Positions 10,215 to 20,123 of a DNA stretch of 64,000 nucleotides are shown here, one piece after another (the first letter of the stretch is position 1; every line of letters starts with the position of its first letter). A model generated the notes under the pieces. The model was not told the origin of the DNA. It worked only from the letters and a program-made list of their open reading frames with translations, and ran no database searches. Origin of the DNA: Syngnathus acus (lineage: Eukaryota > Chordata > Actinopteri > Syngnathiformes > Syngnathidae); assembly GCF_901709675.1 (NCBI RefSeq), contig NC_051095.1, forward strand, positions 25,552,456 to 25,616,455, written 5' to 3'. The position numbers and the translations under genes were made by a program.

Positions 10215-12532
10215 CAGGGGTCTCAAACTCAACTTACCTCGGGGCCGCTGGAGGTAGAGTCTGGGTGAGGCTGGGCCGCAGCAAGTATTCCACAAAAAAA
10301 AAGGCTTCAAGTATTCAAAAAAAAGGTCAACTGAACCAATCTTCTCAATCTTAACAAGTCAGAACATGCAGAACATGAACAGTTCTTTAGAACATAGGCT
10401 TCATTTACTTCCTCCTAATCCTTGCTGCCAGAGACTTGGCAGCACTTCCTCTCACACAGCTGAGCCACATTTGGCTTGAGGGAGGAGGCAACTGAGACCC
10501 TCAGTATGGCTTTAAGGTGCTCATCTTTAAGTCTGGACCTGAACTTTGACTTATTGAAGTTCATTGTGGAGAAGAGCTTTTCACACAGATAGGTGCTGCC
10601 AAAAAGGCACATGGTCCGCTTGAACATCCTGGAAAGCTCAGGGAAGGTGGGGGGCAGTTTTCTCAAAAATTGTCCAAGCTCCACTGTTTTTCCACTCACC
10701 TCCCTGAACTTGGATTTGAGGTCAGTATTGCACTGCAGGTCAATTAGCTCCATCTGCAGGACAGGTGGGGCATCCTCCACATCAAAGGAGAAGGGGTCAG
10801 CAAAAATCTGAAAAGTGGCTCTGTGTGTCTTGAAGTCTGCAAACCTCTGATCAAATTCTTCCTGTAGCTTTCCAATGGTATCAGCATACTTCTCACTACT
10901 GAATGTTGTGCCTGAATCCATGAGTGCCTTGCATGCTGGGAAATGGCAGAGGTTTGTCTGGAAAAGCTGGGCTTTCCATAACAAGTTTTTTGGAGAATGC
11001 TCTGACATTGTCATATGCAGCACTGACAAGCTGGTCCTGACCTTGTAACTTCTTGTTCAGTACATTCAGCTCCTGTGTGACGTCAACAAGAAAAGCTAAG
11101 TCCATTAGACATTTAGGATCATTTAGCACAGGAACAGTCATCCCATCCTTCTTCATGAAGGCTTTCACTTCTGCTCTTAACTCAAAAAACCTCTTCAAGA
11201 CCTTCCCCCTGCTGAGTCAACGTACCTCGGTGAAGTAGAGCACGTCCTCGTATTCTGACTATTTCCGCCAAAAAGCCGCGGAACTGCCGATGCTTTAAAG
11301 CCCTGGATCTGATATGGTTGATGATTTTCACAACGTCAGACATCACATTGTCAAACCTTATGATCTTGCTGCAAAGGGCCTGCTGGTGGATAATGCAGTG
11401 CAGAGCAATGGCATCTTCCACACCCTCCTCTTCCAGTTTCGTTTGAACAAGTGCCACAAGTCCGTTTTTCCTCCCTGTCATTGACGGCGCTCCGTCGGTA
11501 GTTATTCCAGCCAAACGCTTCCATTGTAAGCCGGCATCCTAAATAGAATCACAGATCTGGCGGAATATCTCCTGGGCAGTGGTCTGGCCATGCATTGCAA
11601 TCACTGAGAGCAACTCCTCCGTAACTTCAAAATTGTTATCAACGCCACGGACATACGTATATTGCGAGCTGCGCCGTGTCAGTGACGTCTGTGCTCTCAT
11701 CAAGAGCAAGTGAGTATGAATGGAAATGTTTAGCTTTCTCACGCAGTTGATCATAAATGTTGCCTGGCATGTCAGAAATGCGCTCTGCCACTGTGTTGGC
11801 TGAAATGCTGATGTTACTAAACTGAGCCTTTTTTTCCGGGCAGACTATACTTGCAGCCTGTAACATGCACTGTTTGATGAACTCGCCGTCTTTGAATGGC
11901 TTCCCTGCTTTAGCAATCATCTCACTCACCACGTAGCTAGCTTTGATAGCCGCTTCACTCTCTTTGCTTGCTTTTTTGAAAAAATCTTGTAGATTTCAGT
12001 AGACATGTTTTAAGTTTGGCGACCCGGTCCTCTCGCTCATCTCCCAGGTATTTTCCATACTCCTCAGCATGTTTAGTTGAGTAATGACGTCTGATGTTAT
12101 ACTCCTTGTGCACCGCAACTTTATCCATGCATATTAGACACGTTGGGATGCCCCTGTGCTCAACAAAAAAATATTCCGTCTCCCACTTCTCCTGAAGTTG
12201 TCTGTGCTCATCGCCAATTTTTCTCTTCACGACAGGTTTTGAAAAAGACATGACTGGGGCTGACAAAAACTGTATAGCACTAGGTGACAAGATATATTTT
12301 CCCTCCACTTGTTCATCCAAACATGTTAAAGTGACCAATTGCTAATTCGCGCTGTTGTCACGAGCCTGAGCTACGGGAGCCCACAGGTGTTAAAAAATAT
12401 AAAACCCCCAGATGCATGTGAGAAAAAATGCGCGGGCCGCACTAACACAAAGATTTGATTTCAGGCAGGGGGCCACAAAACATTGTCCTGAGGGCCGCAA
12501 TTGGCCCGCGGGCCGCGGGTCTGAGACCACTG
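10215..12532 (-). mobile_element. hAT transposon with near-complete broken transposase
   Basis: The ends are CAGGGGTCTCAAACTCAA and a degenerate GGGTCTGAGACCACTG. The 8-bp duplication TATTAGAT at 10207-10214 and 12533-12540 is perfect. At 2318 bp it is the longest uninterrupted hAT in the window and carries a transposase relic over most of its length. A 598-bp internally deleted relative lies at 42804-43401. It lies directly beside the 3' end of the BEL element. Confidence 0.93.
10415..12260 (-). pseudogene. hAT transposase relic (GTF2IRD2/Buster-like)
   Basis: Six frames read in order. The first holds a BED-like finger (MSFSKPVVKRKIGDEH, then CLICMDKVAVHKEYNIRRH, then H near residue 85). 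The next holds the start of the RNase H-like core (SLALDESTDVTDTAQLAIYV, carrying the catalytic Asp). Then come GITTDGAPSMTGR (second Asp motif) and LHCIIHQQALCSK. The C-terminal part includes FGSTYLCEKLFSTMNFNKSK, the hAT dimerisation region. At least five frameshifts or stops break it. The wording resembles the transposase part of GTF2IRD2 and SCAND3-like host proteins, but the element ends and target duplication show this is a transposon copy, not a host gene. Confidence 0.85.
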
Positions 12533-12540
12533 TATTAGAT

Positions 12541-12790
12541 CGTATAACACAGGGAACATCACAACCTAACTCACTTTATCACTGACGCACACTGTCATAC
12601 AGTACAATGGGGGGTGAAAACGAGCGCCGATAGTCAGAGGACCAACTCGACCACGTAACTGCATGGCGAGGTTTGATTGCCTAGACTGCGCATGCGCAAA
12701 TAGACCATCAGTTACTGTGTAAAGTAGGATTTGGTGATGTGTGCTCCTTGCAGCAGGGAATTCACAACAGCCGCCCCCACATTCAGTCAT
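12541..12790 (-). other. Possible BEL 3' LTR remnant
   Basis: This stretch lies just after the integrase C-terminus on the minus strand, where the 3' LTR is expected. It reads TGAATGTGGGGGCGGCTGTT at its start. No second LTR was found near 22650, so it is only a positional inference. Its far end is cut by the hAT target duplication at 12533-12540. Confidence 0.3.
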
Positions 12791-12834
12791 GGATGTGGAG
12801 AAGGAGTACAAGTCCCTACTGCTGTTAAGGATCC

Positions 12835-13262
12835 CCGGTGTGTGTATCATCATCTGGTATTTTGGGGAGTGGTACCAGCTTGGCGAGTGTAGACTGTCCC
12901 TTTAATGCTGACGTCCGCTGAACGAGTAGTCCCTTCATGGCTGGGATGAACTTTGGTGACCTTTCCTATGGGCTAGAGTGCCCTTAGAAGCTGGGGATCC
13001 ACCACCATTACCACTTGGTCAGCAGTGAGGCCAGCTGTAGGGGTCCTCCACTTAAGGCGGCGCTGAAGGTCCGAAAGGTACTGACGGGTCTGCCAGGACC
13101 TGGCTATGCCTCCAACGGTGGCGGCCTAGAAGGTCACTAGAACCATATGCGGCTTGGTGAAGCGATGCGTCATGCCGACCCATCAACAGTAAGTTAGATG
13201 TTACAGGATCAAGGTCAGCCAGGTCGGAGGAGAAGTATCCCAGGGGCTTTGAGTTAAGTATA
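12835..13262 (-). pseudogene. BEL integrase C-terminal domain
   Basis: The minus frame reads GYFSSDLADLDPVTSN, LLLMGRHDASL and GRHRWRHSQVLAD, then a region matching VVMVVDPQL and a tail with SADV. These are the landmarks of the conserved C-terminal integrase domain (DUF5641 type) in fish BEL elements. It joins in sense to the integrase core at 14769, showing that the LINE between them is an insertion. Several frame changes are present. Confidence 0.75.
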
Positions 13263-13263
13263 C

Positions 13264-14767
13264 CCTTATGACCACAGATGTCGCCCTGAAATCTGTGGTC
13301 ATGAAATCTTTCGAGAGGTTAGTGTTGAACCACCTGAAGGTCATCACGGGCCCCCTGCTCGACCCCCTGCAGTTTACCTACCGGGCAAACAGGTCGGTGG
13401 ACTATGCGGTCAACATGGGACTGCACTACATCCTGCACCACCTGGACACCCCAGGGACATACGCCAGGATCCTGTTTGTGGACTTCAGCTCGGCGTTCAA
13501 TACCATGGCTCCTGACATCCTCCATCAGAAGCTCATCCAGCTCGCGGTGCCTGCCTCCATCTGTCAGTAGATCACCAGCTTCCTGTCCAACAGAGCATGT
13601 GAGGCTGGGGACCATCACATTTGACACCCAGACCACCAATACTGGCGCCCCCCAGGGGTGCGTCCTCTCCCCACTGCTCTTCTCTCTCTACACTAACGAT
13701 TGCTCCTCAGGCGACTCTTCTGTGAAGCTCCTGAAGTATGTGGATGACCCCATTCTCATGGGACTGATCCGGGACGGTGACAAGACTGCGTACAGACAGG
13801 AGGTGGAGCGGCTGGTCCACTGGTGCAGCCAAAACCACCTGGAGCTGAACCCGCTCAAGACCGTGGAGATGACCGTGGACTTCAGGAGAGACCCTTCACC
13901 ACTTCCACCCCTCACTATCCACAGTAATTCTATTCTCTCCACAGACACCTTCAAATTCCTGGGATCCACAATCTCTCGGGATCTGAAATGGACCAGCCAC
14001 ATAGACTCTGTCCGGAAGAAGGTCCAGCAGAGGCTATACTTTCTGAGACAGCTCAGGAAGTTCAACCTGCCACAGGAGCTGCTGAAGACCTTCTATACTG
14101 CCATCATCCAGTCTATCCTCTGCACCTCCATCACTGTCTGGTTTGGATCGGCCACCCAACAAGACAAGCACAGACTGCAACGGACAATCAGGACTGCAGA
14201 AAAGATAATCGGGACCAACCTCCCATCTATCCAGGACTTGTATCTGTCCAGGACCAGGAAACGTGCAAGTAACATCTCTACAGACCCTTCTTACCCAGGT
14301 CGCAGTCTCTTCGAACTACTCCTCTCCGGACGGCGTTACAGAGCACTGTACGCCAAAACCAGCAGACACAGACACAGCTTCTTCCCCCAGGCTGTCGCTC
14401 TGATGAACTCACACCACTCTTAGAGTCTCAGAGTCATTGCTGTGCAATAAAATCCTGCTCCCGATGCTTTACCTTTGGATTATCCATATTATGTGTACTA
14501 TGTGTCCTCTCTGCATCCATTGCAGCCTGGTCATCCTGGAAGAGGGATCCTCCCATCTGTGGTCTCTTCTCAAGGTTTCTCATTTCCCCTAGTAGGAGTT
14601 TTGAGTTTTTTCTTGCCCTCCTGGGAGTTTAAGATCAGGGGATGTTTGAGAATAATTGTCAATTTTGCACATGCTGTCCTGAATGTTGTTAGCTACCTAA
14701 ATGATCTACCGCAGTCAAATTCCTTGTTTGGCATGCTCAAACTTGGCAAATAAAGATTGACTTTGAT
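13264..14767 (+). mobile_element. Rex1-like LINE, 5'-truncated, in BEL integrase
   Basis: The frame at 13404-14423, with 13268-13570 before a stop and frameshift, is an RT: ILFVDFSSAFNTMAPDILHQ, TGAPQGCVLSPLLFSLYTND, then YVDDPILMGLI. The catalytic motif is YVDD followed by P instead of T. The thumb reads FKFLGSTISRDLKW and QRLYFLRQLRKFNLPQ, and the C-terminus ends in ALMNSHHS. The 3' UTR ends GGCAAATAAAGATTGACTTT. The insertion splits BEL integrase, with a short TACC possibly duplicated at the borders. The Rex1/CR1-group name is by recall. Confidence 0.85.
13268..14423 (+). pseudogene. Rex1-like reverse transcriptase, two frames
   Basis: The RT finger and palm start in the frame 13268-13570 (FERLVLNHLKV, DPLQFTYRANRSVD, YARILFVDFSSAFN) and stop at SICQ. 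The rest lies in the frame that ends at 14423. The endonuclease is absent because the copy is 5'-truncated. The palm Ala of YADD reads Val. The last 60 residues (DLYLSRTRKRASNIS, LFELLLSGRRYRALY) recur in the copies at 17583-19517 and 38679-40000. Confidence 0.8.
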
Positions 14768-14768
14768 T

Positions 14769-15335
14769 CTACCTCTGCGAGGACAGTTGACAGCACCTCC
14801 TCGGATATGACTTGATCCCACAGCACAACTTGGAGAGAGGCTTTAACCGATCTTACCTCCCTCTCCCATGTGCCACCAAAATGGGGTGAAAGAGGAGGGT
14901 TGACCTTGAACGTAATGCTTTGGCTTGCCAACTGTCGCTTCCATGAGGGATTGACATTTTCCAGAGCTTCTTTGAGTTTTCGCTCTCCTTCTCTGAAGTT
15001 GGTGTCTTGGTCACATAAGATCTCGTATGACTTGCCTCGTCGTGAGATAAATCGACGCAGAGCCAGTAAGAATGAGCCTGTGTCCATGTGTGGCAGCAGA
15101 TCGAGGTGGACACATCTCGAGGTGAGACATTTAAATATAATACCCCACCGTTTTCATGTCTTCTTCCAATCTTTACAGTATAAGGCCTGAAGCAGTCGAC
15201 ACCAGTAGACCAGAATGGGGGTTTGTTGATCCGGAGCCAAGCAGCAGGCAGATCAGCCATTATTGGTGTCACGGGTTTGTTCCGCCACGAGCAGCATTCT
15301 GCACAGTGTTTATGGGAGAGTAGTGTCCATATCAA
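14769..15335 (-). pseudogene. BEL integrase core
   Basis: The minus frames carry MADLPAAWLRINKPPFW, GVDCFRPYTVKIGRR (first catalytic Asp region, DCFRPY), then RRFISRRGKSYEILCDQDTN (second Asp) and PPLSPHFGGTWEREVRSVK (catalytic Glu, DDE triad end). This enzyme would insert element DNA into the genome. It ends at VLAEVE where the Rex1-like LINE begins, and continues at 13262. At least one frameshift lies within the core. Confidence 0.8.
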
Positions 15336-15606
15336 TACGTTCAGCGGCGGTCATTGCTGAAGCAGCCGCCCCGTGAAGAGACTGATATGTAGCCTGTAGA
15401 AGTTCGACCCATGTTGTATTTAGCAGGATCAGGCTCCTCACTGCTGGTAGTGGAGATGTGATCACAGAAGGTTTGGGCTGTCAACTCGTCAGGTTCCTCC
15501 GTGTACGATGAACGGTTCACTGGCCAGTGATCTGAGAGGATTGATATAGGAACGAGGGCCCTTGACTCCATCGGTTTGGCTGAGATAGTTCGCTGAGGGT
15601 CTTGCC

Positions 15607-16206
15607 TCATGTGATATCATCCGCCGGGTTCAAGTCAGTATTAATGTATCTCCATGATTCAGGTTTGGTGAGGTCCAGTATTTCAATAACTCTTGTACCG
15701 ACGAATACCTTGTTGGTCTCCGACTGTATCCAGTGCAGTACGGTTGTTGAGTCAGACCACAGCACGATGGACTGGATGGACAAGGTCAGTTCCGTCTGCA
15801 TAACCTTGGCCAGCTGTGCTCCTGTGAGTGTGGCACATAATTCCAGTTGGGGCATTGTTTGTTGTCGTTTGGATGCGACACGTTACCTGGCCATAATGAA
15901 TGACATGGTTATGTGTCCATCTGGATCCTCCACTTGCAGGTAGGCCACTGAGCCGTACACCTTCTCAGAAGCATCACGAAAGATGTGGATCTGCCTCACT
16001 GATGAATCGTTGTCGACGGCTGCTGAAGCATAACAACGAGGTAAAACAATGTGATGCAACTGAGGGAGCTCACTTTCACATGCCTGCCACATTGGAAGTG
16101 GCTCGTCTAAGTCTGGGCTCGTCCTACTGTCTTTCTGTGGCCCGCAAAGCCTGGACCAGGACCTTGGCCCAAGTTGTAAAGGGGATGATGTATCCAAGCG
16201 GGTCAT
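15607..16206 (-). pseudogene. BEL RNase H region
   Basis: Two minus frames read HIFRDASEKVYGSVAYLQV (first RNase H Asp, FRDAS) and then MPQLELCATLTGAQLAKVMQ (Glu) and LWSDSTTVLHWIQSE (Asp). The end reads YINTDLNPADDIT. This is the standard BEL/Pao RNase H order, which degrades the RNA template after reverse transcription. A frameshift falls near 15870. Confidence 0.8.
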
Positions 16207-17155
16207 ATTGTGATGCCAGCACCCGGTACACGTTCCTCATGGTTGGCTGTTTAGGTGAAACAGGCTGACATTTGAACCCCAGTGTGTCTGTCATGCAATA
16301 CCAAATCAGGCGGAGAGTGGACTCCATCGGGTCAGCTCCTTCATCAGTTAGCTACAGCTCCGATGTTGTTGATTGCGCCTCGGTTGGGAGGTGAGCGATT
16401 ACATCTGTCCTGTTGGCTGCCCACTGCCTGATCTCAAATCCACCCTATGCAAGGAGGGCTCTCAGGCGGTCCAAGAGATCCTTTGCCTGCTGTGGTGAGC
16501 GGAGTGATTTCAGACAGTTGTCTATGTAGAATGAGGTGAATACCGTCTCTAACAGATCCTCCGTGGTCCTCTGGTGGTCTCGAACGTGACGTTGCACAGC
16601 GTATATAGCACAACATGGACCTCAAATTGTACCTAATGGCAGGACCCATGCAGAGATGTCCGGTGGTCTGTCTCTGTCCATGTCGCGCCAGAGGAAGCGG
16701 AAGAGTGGGCAGTCCTCAGGAAGGAGTCTGATCTGGTGAAACATAGCCCTGATAGCCCTGTCTCCGCTGATAGCGACTACATGTTCTCGGAACCTGACCA
16801 GAACTCCCAGTAGTCATAGTCCGAGAGAGGGTCCTGGTAGCAGGTCATTGTCCAGAGCGGTCTCCTGGTAGCAAAAGGAGCAGTTAAACACCACCCTTGC
16901 CTTTCCGTTGTGATACACTAAGTGGTAAGGAATATATCAGGATTCAGTGGGGCTGTTAGCCTTCTCGCTAGTGATCTGATCAACATAGCCTGCCTCCACC
17001 AGCATGTTGATTTCCTGGTTGTAAACTTTAGCAAGCTCAGGGTTGGCCATTAGACGCCGTTCTGTGGAGCAGGTGATGCGCAGGGCAGAGCTACTGTCCT
17101 CTTTTGAAGGAGGGGTGTTGCATATCTTGTGACGCCATCCATTACAGTGGTGCAC
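16207..17155 (-). pseudogene. BEL reverse transcriptase
   Basis: The minus strand reads NPELAKVYNQEINMLVEAGY at the start, a finger region VFNCS, then FREHVVAISGDRAIRAMFHQ (first catalytic Asp region, altered) and the palm motif SFYIDNCLKSL. YIDN takes the place of YxDD, as is usual in BEL elements. The end is VYRVLASQYDPLGYIIPF, the Pao connection motif. Several stops interrupt it. It would copy the element RNA in a particle. Confidence 0.8.
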
Positions 17156-17582
17156 ATTTCCTTCAGCATGGTGAGGGCTGCTTGGTCTTGGCTGGATCGC
17201 GTCACCTCCCGTTCACTTTTATATGGCAAAACGTCAAGCTGCCACAGCGTTGAACATCCTTGTGCAATTCGGAACAGGATGTATCAACTGATAGGTGATG
17301 GAATGAACTTTCAACGGGTGGATGTTGAAAAAACTTAGTGGGTCTTTGCACCGTCCAGCCGAGTCGGGTGCAGATTCCTACTGGTGCTCCTATAGGTCCT
17401 GCCCGTATTGGATAGATCGGGGTGATTAGGTGAGGGTGGTCAGATCCATTAAATAGTAATGGCTGCACTTTAGTGAATGTGTGCAGGGGGACTTCTTTCA
17501 GGTGATTGAATTTCATCCCTAGTTTGTCTCCTGGACATGACTGCTCGGCCAGTTGGAGCTCAGTGGCAGTGAACGCTTGGTA
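17156..17582 (-). pseudogene. BEL protease-RT link region
   Basis: The frame at 17516-17202 reads MKFNHLKEVPLHTF, then LLFNGSDHPHLITPIYPIRA and TRLGWTVQRPTKFF. This is the conserved region downstream of the BEL aspartic protease. Upstream, 17582-17520 reads FTATELQLAEQS and joins across the LINE insertion to the protease piece at 19552. Confidence 0.75.
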
Positions 17583-19517
17583 AATTCAAGATTCAAGATT
17601 TTTATTGGCCATGTTTGAGCATGCCAAACAAAGAATTTGACTTCGGTACATCTCAGCCTCTGTTCAACATTTAGGTGACTAACAACACTCAGGACATGTG
17701 CGAAAATTGACAAATATTCTCAAACATCCCCTGATCTTAAACTCCCAGGAGGGCAAGGAAAAACTCAAAATCCTACTAGGGGAAATGAGAAACCTTGAGA
17801 AGAGACCACAGATGGGAGAATCTCTCTTCTAGGCAATGGATGCAGAGTGGACACATAGTACACATAATACAGACAATTCAAAATAAAGCGTTGAGAGCAG
17901 GATGTTATTGCACAGCAATGACTCTGAGACTCTAAGAGTGGTGTGAGTTCATCAGAGCGACAGCCTGGGGGAAGAAGCTGTCTCTGTGTCTGCTGGTTTG
18001 GGCGTATAGAGCTCTGTAACGCCGTCCGGCGGGGAGTAGTTCGAACAGACTGCAACCTGGGTGAGAAGGGTCTGTAGAGATGTTACTTGCACGTTTCCTG
18101 GTCCTAGACAGGTACAAGTCCTGGATAGAATAGAATAGAATAGATAGAATAGAATAGATCTTTATTGTCATTGTCACACATGTACAACGAAATTTAAAAA
18201 GTGCCAACCGATCAGGGCATAAAATAAAAAATAAATAGAATAAAAAGATAAAAAAATACAAGCTAAAAACCCACAGAAGAACATACACAGACATAATCAT
18301 TTTTTTTAGCGGCATTTAATGTGACTACCGCTGTAGGGTAAAAACTGTCTGCGAATCTGCTAGTCCTTGACCGAATTGATCTGTAGCGTGTGCCTGATGG
18401 CAACAGTTCGAAAAGGGAGTGGCCAGGGTGGGAAGTGTCCTTCAGAATGTTTTTTTGAGACAGCGGGTTCTGTGTAGGTCTTCCAGTGTGGGGAGAGGGC
18501 AGCCGACGATCTTCTGTGCTGTGTTGATGACCCCTTGGAGCTTTTTCCTCTGAGCTGCAGTGCAGCTGGAGTACCAAACATATACAGTACGTTAAAGTGC
18601 TTTCTATGGAGCAGCGATAGAAGGACACCAGCAGTCTTTGTGTAATGCTGTACCCCCTAAGCACCCTTAGGAAGTAGAGTCTCTGCTGGGCCTTTTTTAG
18701 CAGCTCAGAGGTGTTCACGCTCCAGGTGAAGTCCTCCTCGATGTGGACTCCCAGGTAGCGGAAGGAGGACACCCTCTCCACACAGACCCCATTGATGATA
18801 ACTGGTGGAATGTCCGTTTTATTTTTCCTCCTAAAATCAATGACCAGTTCTTGGGTTTTAGCCGTGTTTAGGAGCAGATTGTTCTCTCCGCACCACTCCG
18901 ATAGCTGGACCACTTCGTCCCTGTAGGCAGACTCATAGATAGATGGGAGGTTGATTCCAATTATCTTTTCTGCAGTCCTGATTGTCCGTTGCAGTCTGTG
19001 CTTGTCTTGTTTGGAGGCCGATCCAAACCAGACAGTGATGGAGGTGCAGAGGATGGACTGGATGATGGCAGTATAGAAGGTCTTCAGCAGCTCCTGTGGC
19101 AGATTGAACTTCCTGAGCTGTCTCAGAAAGTACAACCTCTGCTGGGCCTTCTTCCGGACAGAGTCTATGTGGCTGGTCCATTTCAGGTCCCGAGAGACTG
19201 TGGATCCCAGGAACTTGAAGGTGTCTGTGGAGAGAATAGTATTACTGCGGATAGTGATGGGTGAAAGTGGTGAAGGGTCTCGCCTGAAATCCACTGTCAT
19301 CTCCACGGTCTTGAGCAGGTTCAGCTCCAGGTGGTTTTGGCTGTACCAGTGGACCAGCCGCTCCACCTCCTGTCTGTACGCAGTCTCGTCACCGTCACGG
19401 ATCAGTCCGATGAGAGTGGTGTCGTCTGCATACTTCAGGAGCTTCACAGAAGAGTCGCCTGAGGAGCAATCGTTAGTGTAGAGAGAGAAGAGCATTGGGG
19501 AGAGGACGCACCCCTGG
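17583..19517 (-). mobile_element. Rex1-like LINE in BEL, itself split by another LINE
   Basis: The 3' end at 17583 is AT-rich (AATTCAAGATTCAAG) and the RT begins at GCVLSPM near 19517, so the copy is 5'-truncated. Its RT reads YADDTTLIGLIRDGD (YADD at 19421-19432, intact), FKFLGSTVSRDLKW and QRLYFLRQLRKFNLPQ as far as NLPSI. It is then interrupted by a second LINE at about 18128-18936 and resumes with QDLYLSRTRKRASN to the stop near 17932. It splits the BEL protease region. Confidence 0.85.
18128..18936 (-). mobile_element. Second LINE family nested in Rex1-like LINE
   Basis: This 5'-truncated copy has a TAGAA-repeat 3' tail (18128-18160, plus-strand view). Its RT thumb reads YRDEVVQLSEWCGENNLLLN, KTQELVIDFRR, FRYLGVHIEEDFTW and QQRLYFLRVLRGYSI. 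The wording differs from the host LINE. The break falls in the host codons for NLPSI/QDLY, giving one continuous chimeric frame at 19495-18263. Confidence 0.85.
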
Positions 19518-19551
19518 AGTGATAGGTGCGTGGCTGGGTGTTAGCCAACAC

Positions 19552-19950
19552 CTAAAGGGCACAGCCATTCCCTGGAACTTTAATACGTCTGATCTGATAC
19601 GTAGTCTTCAGTTTAAGTGACTTCACTTCTCCGCACACCCCGAGGTGTTTGACTGCAACAGCCAGAATCACAGTACGCCCAGAGCCATCATCTAACACCG
19701 CATGTGTGTTTAGTGTTCTCTTGCCATGGTGGAGCAGCACTAGTACCACCCTTAACATGACGTGTCCTGAGTCGTTGGTGTGATCCAGGTACATTAAATT
19801 GGTTGGGTTGCTAACAGTGAGGATGTTTAGCTGTGAGTCTTGGGCCATGACGTCATGGAGTATCAGCAGGTGTTGTTTGTTGCAAGTGGAGCAGAGTTTC
19901 TTTAGAGTACAGCTCTCTGGTGAATGACCACGCCCACATCTCCAACATTT
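19552..19950 (-). pseudogene. BEL zinc knuckle and aspartic protease
   Basis: Reading from 19950, the minus frame gives KCWRCGRGHSPESCTLKKLC, a C-x2-C-x3-H-x4-C knuckle, then STCNKQHLLILHDV. The next part holds LRVVLVLLHHGKRTLNTHAV and the protease active-site-like LDDGSGRTVI, with DDGS where DSGS is expected. The piece ends at VPGNGCAL by the LINE insertion. In a working element it would cleave the Gag-Pol chain. Confidence 0.75.
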
Positions 19951-20123
19951 TCCTTTGTCTTTAATCCAGACGGCTTTCTCCTCTGTAGTAATTTTCTCAA
20001 ACTCAGGGTAGCCGTTGAGGTAATGATCCTGGATGGTTGTGCAATATGGACAATAGGGTTTAAATCACTCCCTCCTTTTGCCTGCAGGTTGGTCTTAATT
20101 TGAGCCCGGCTCAAATTAAAAGG

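Noticed and set aside
10415-12338. Host GTF2IRD2 or ZBED-like gene
   Set aside because: Inverted ends, a perfect 8-bp duplication and many frameshifts show a transposon copy.
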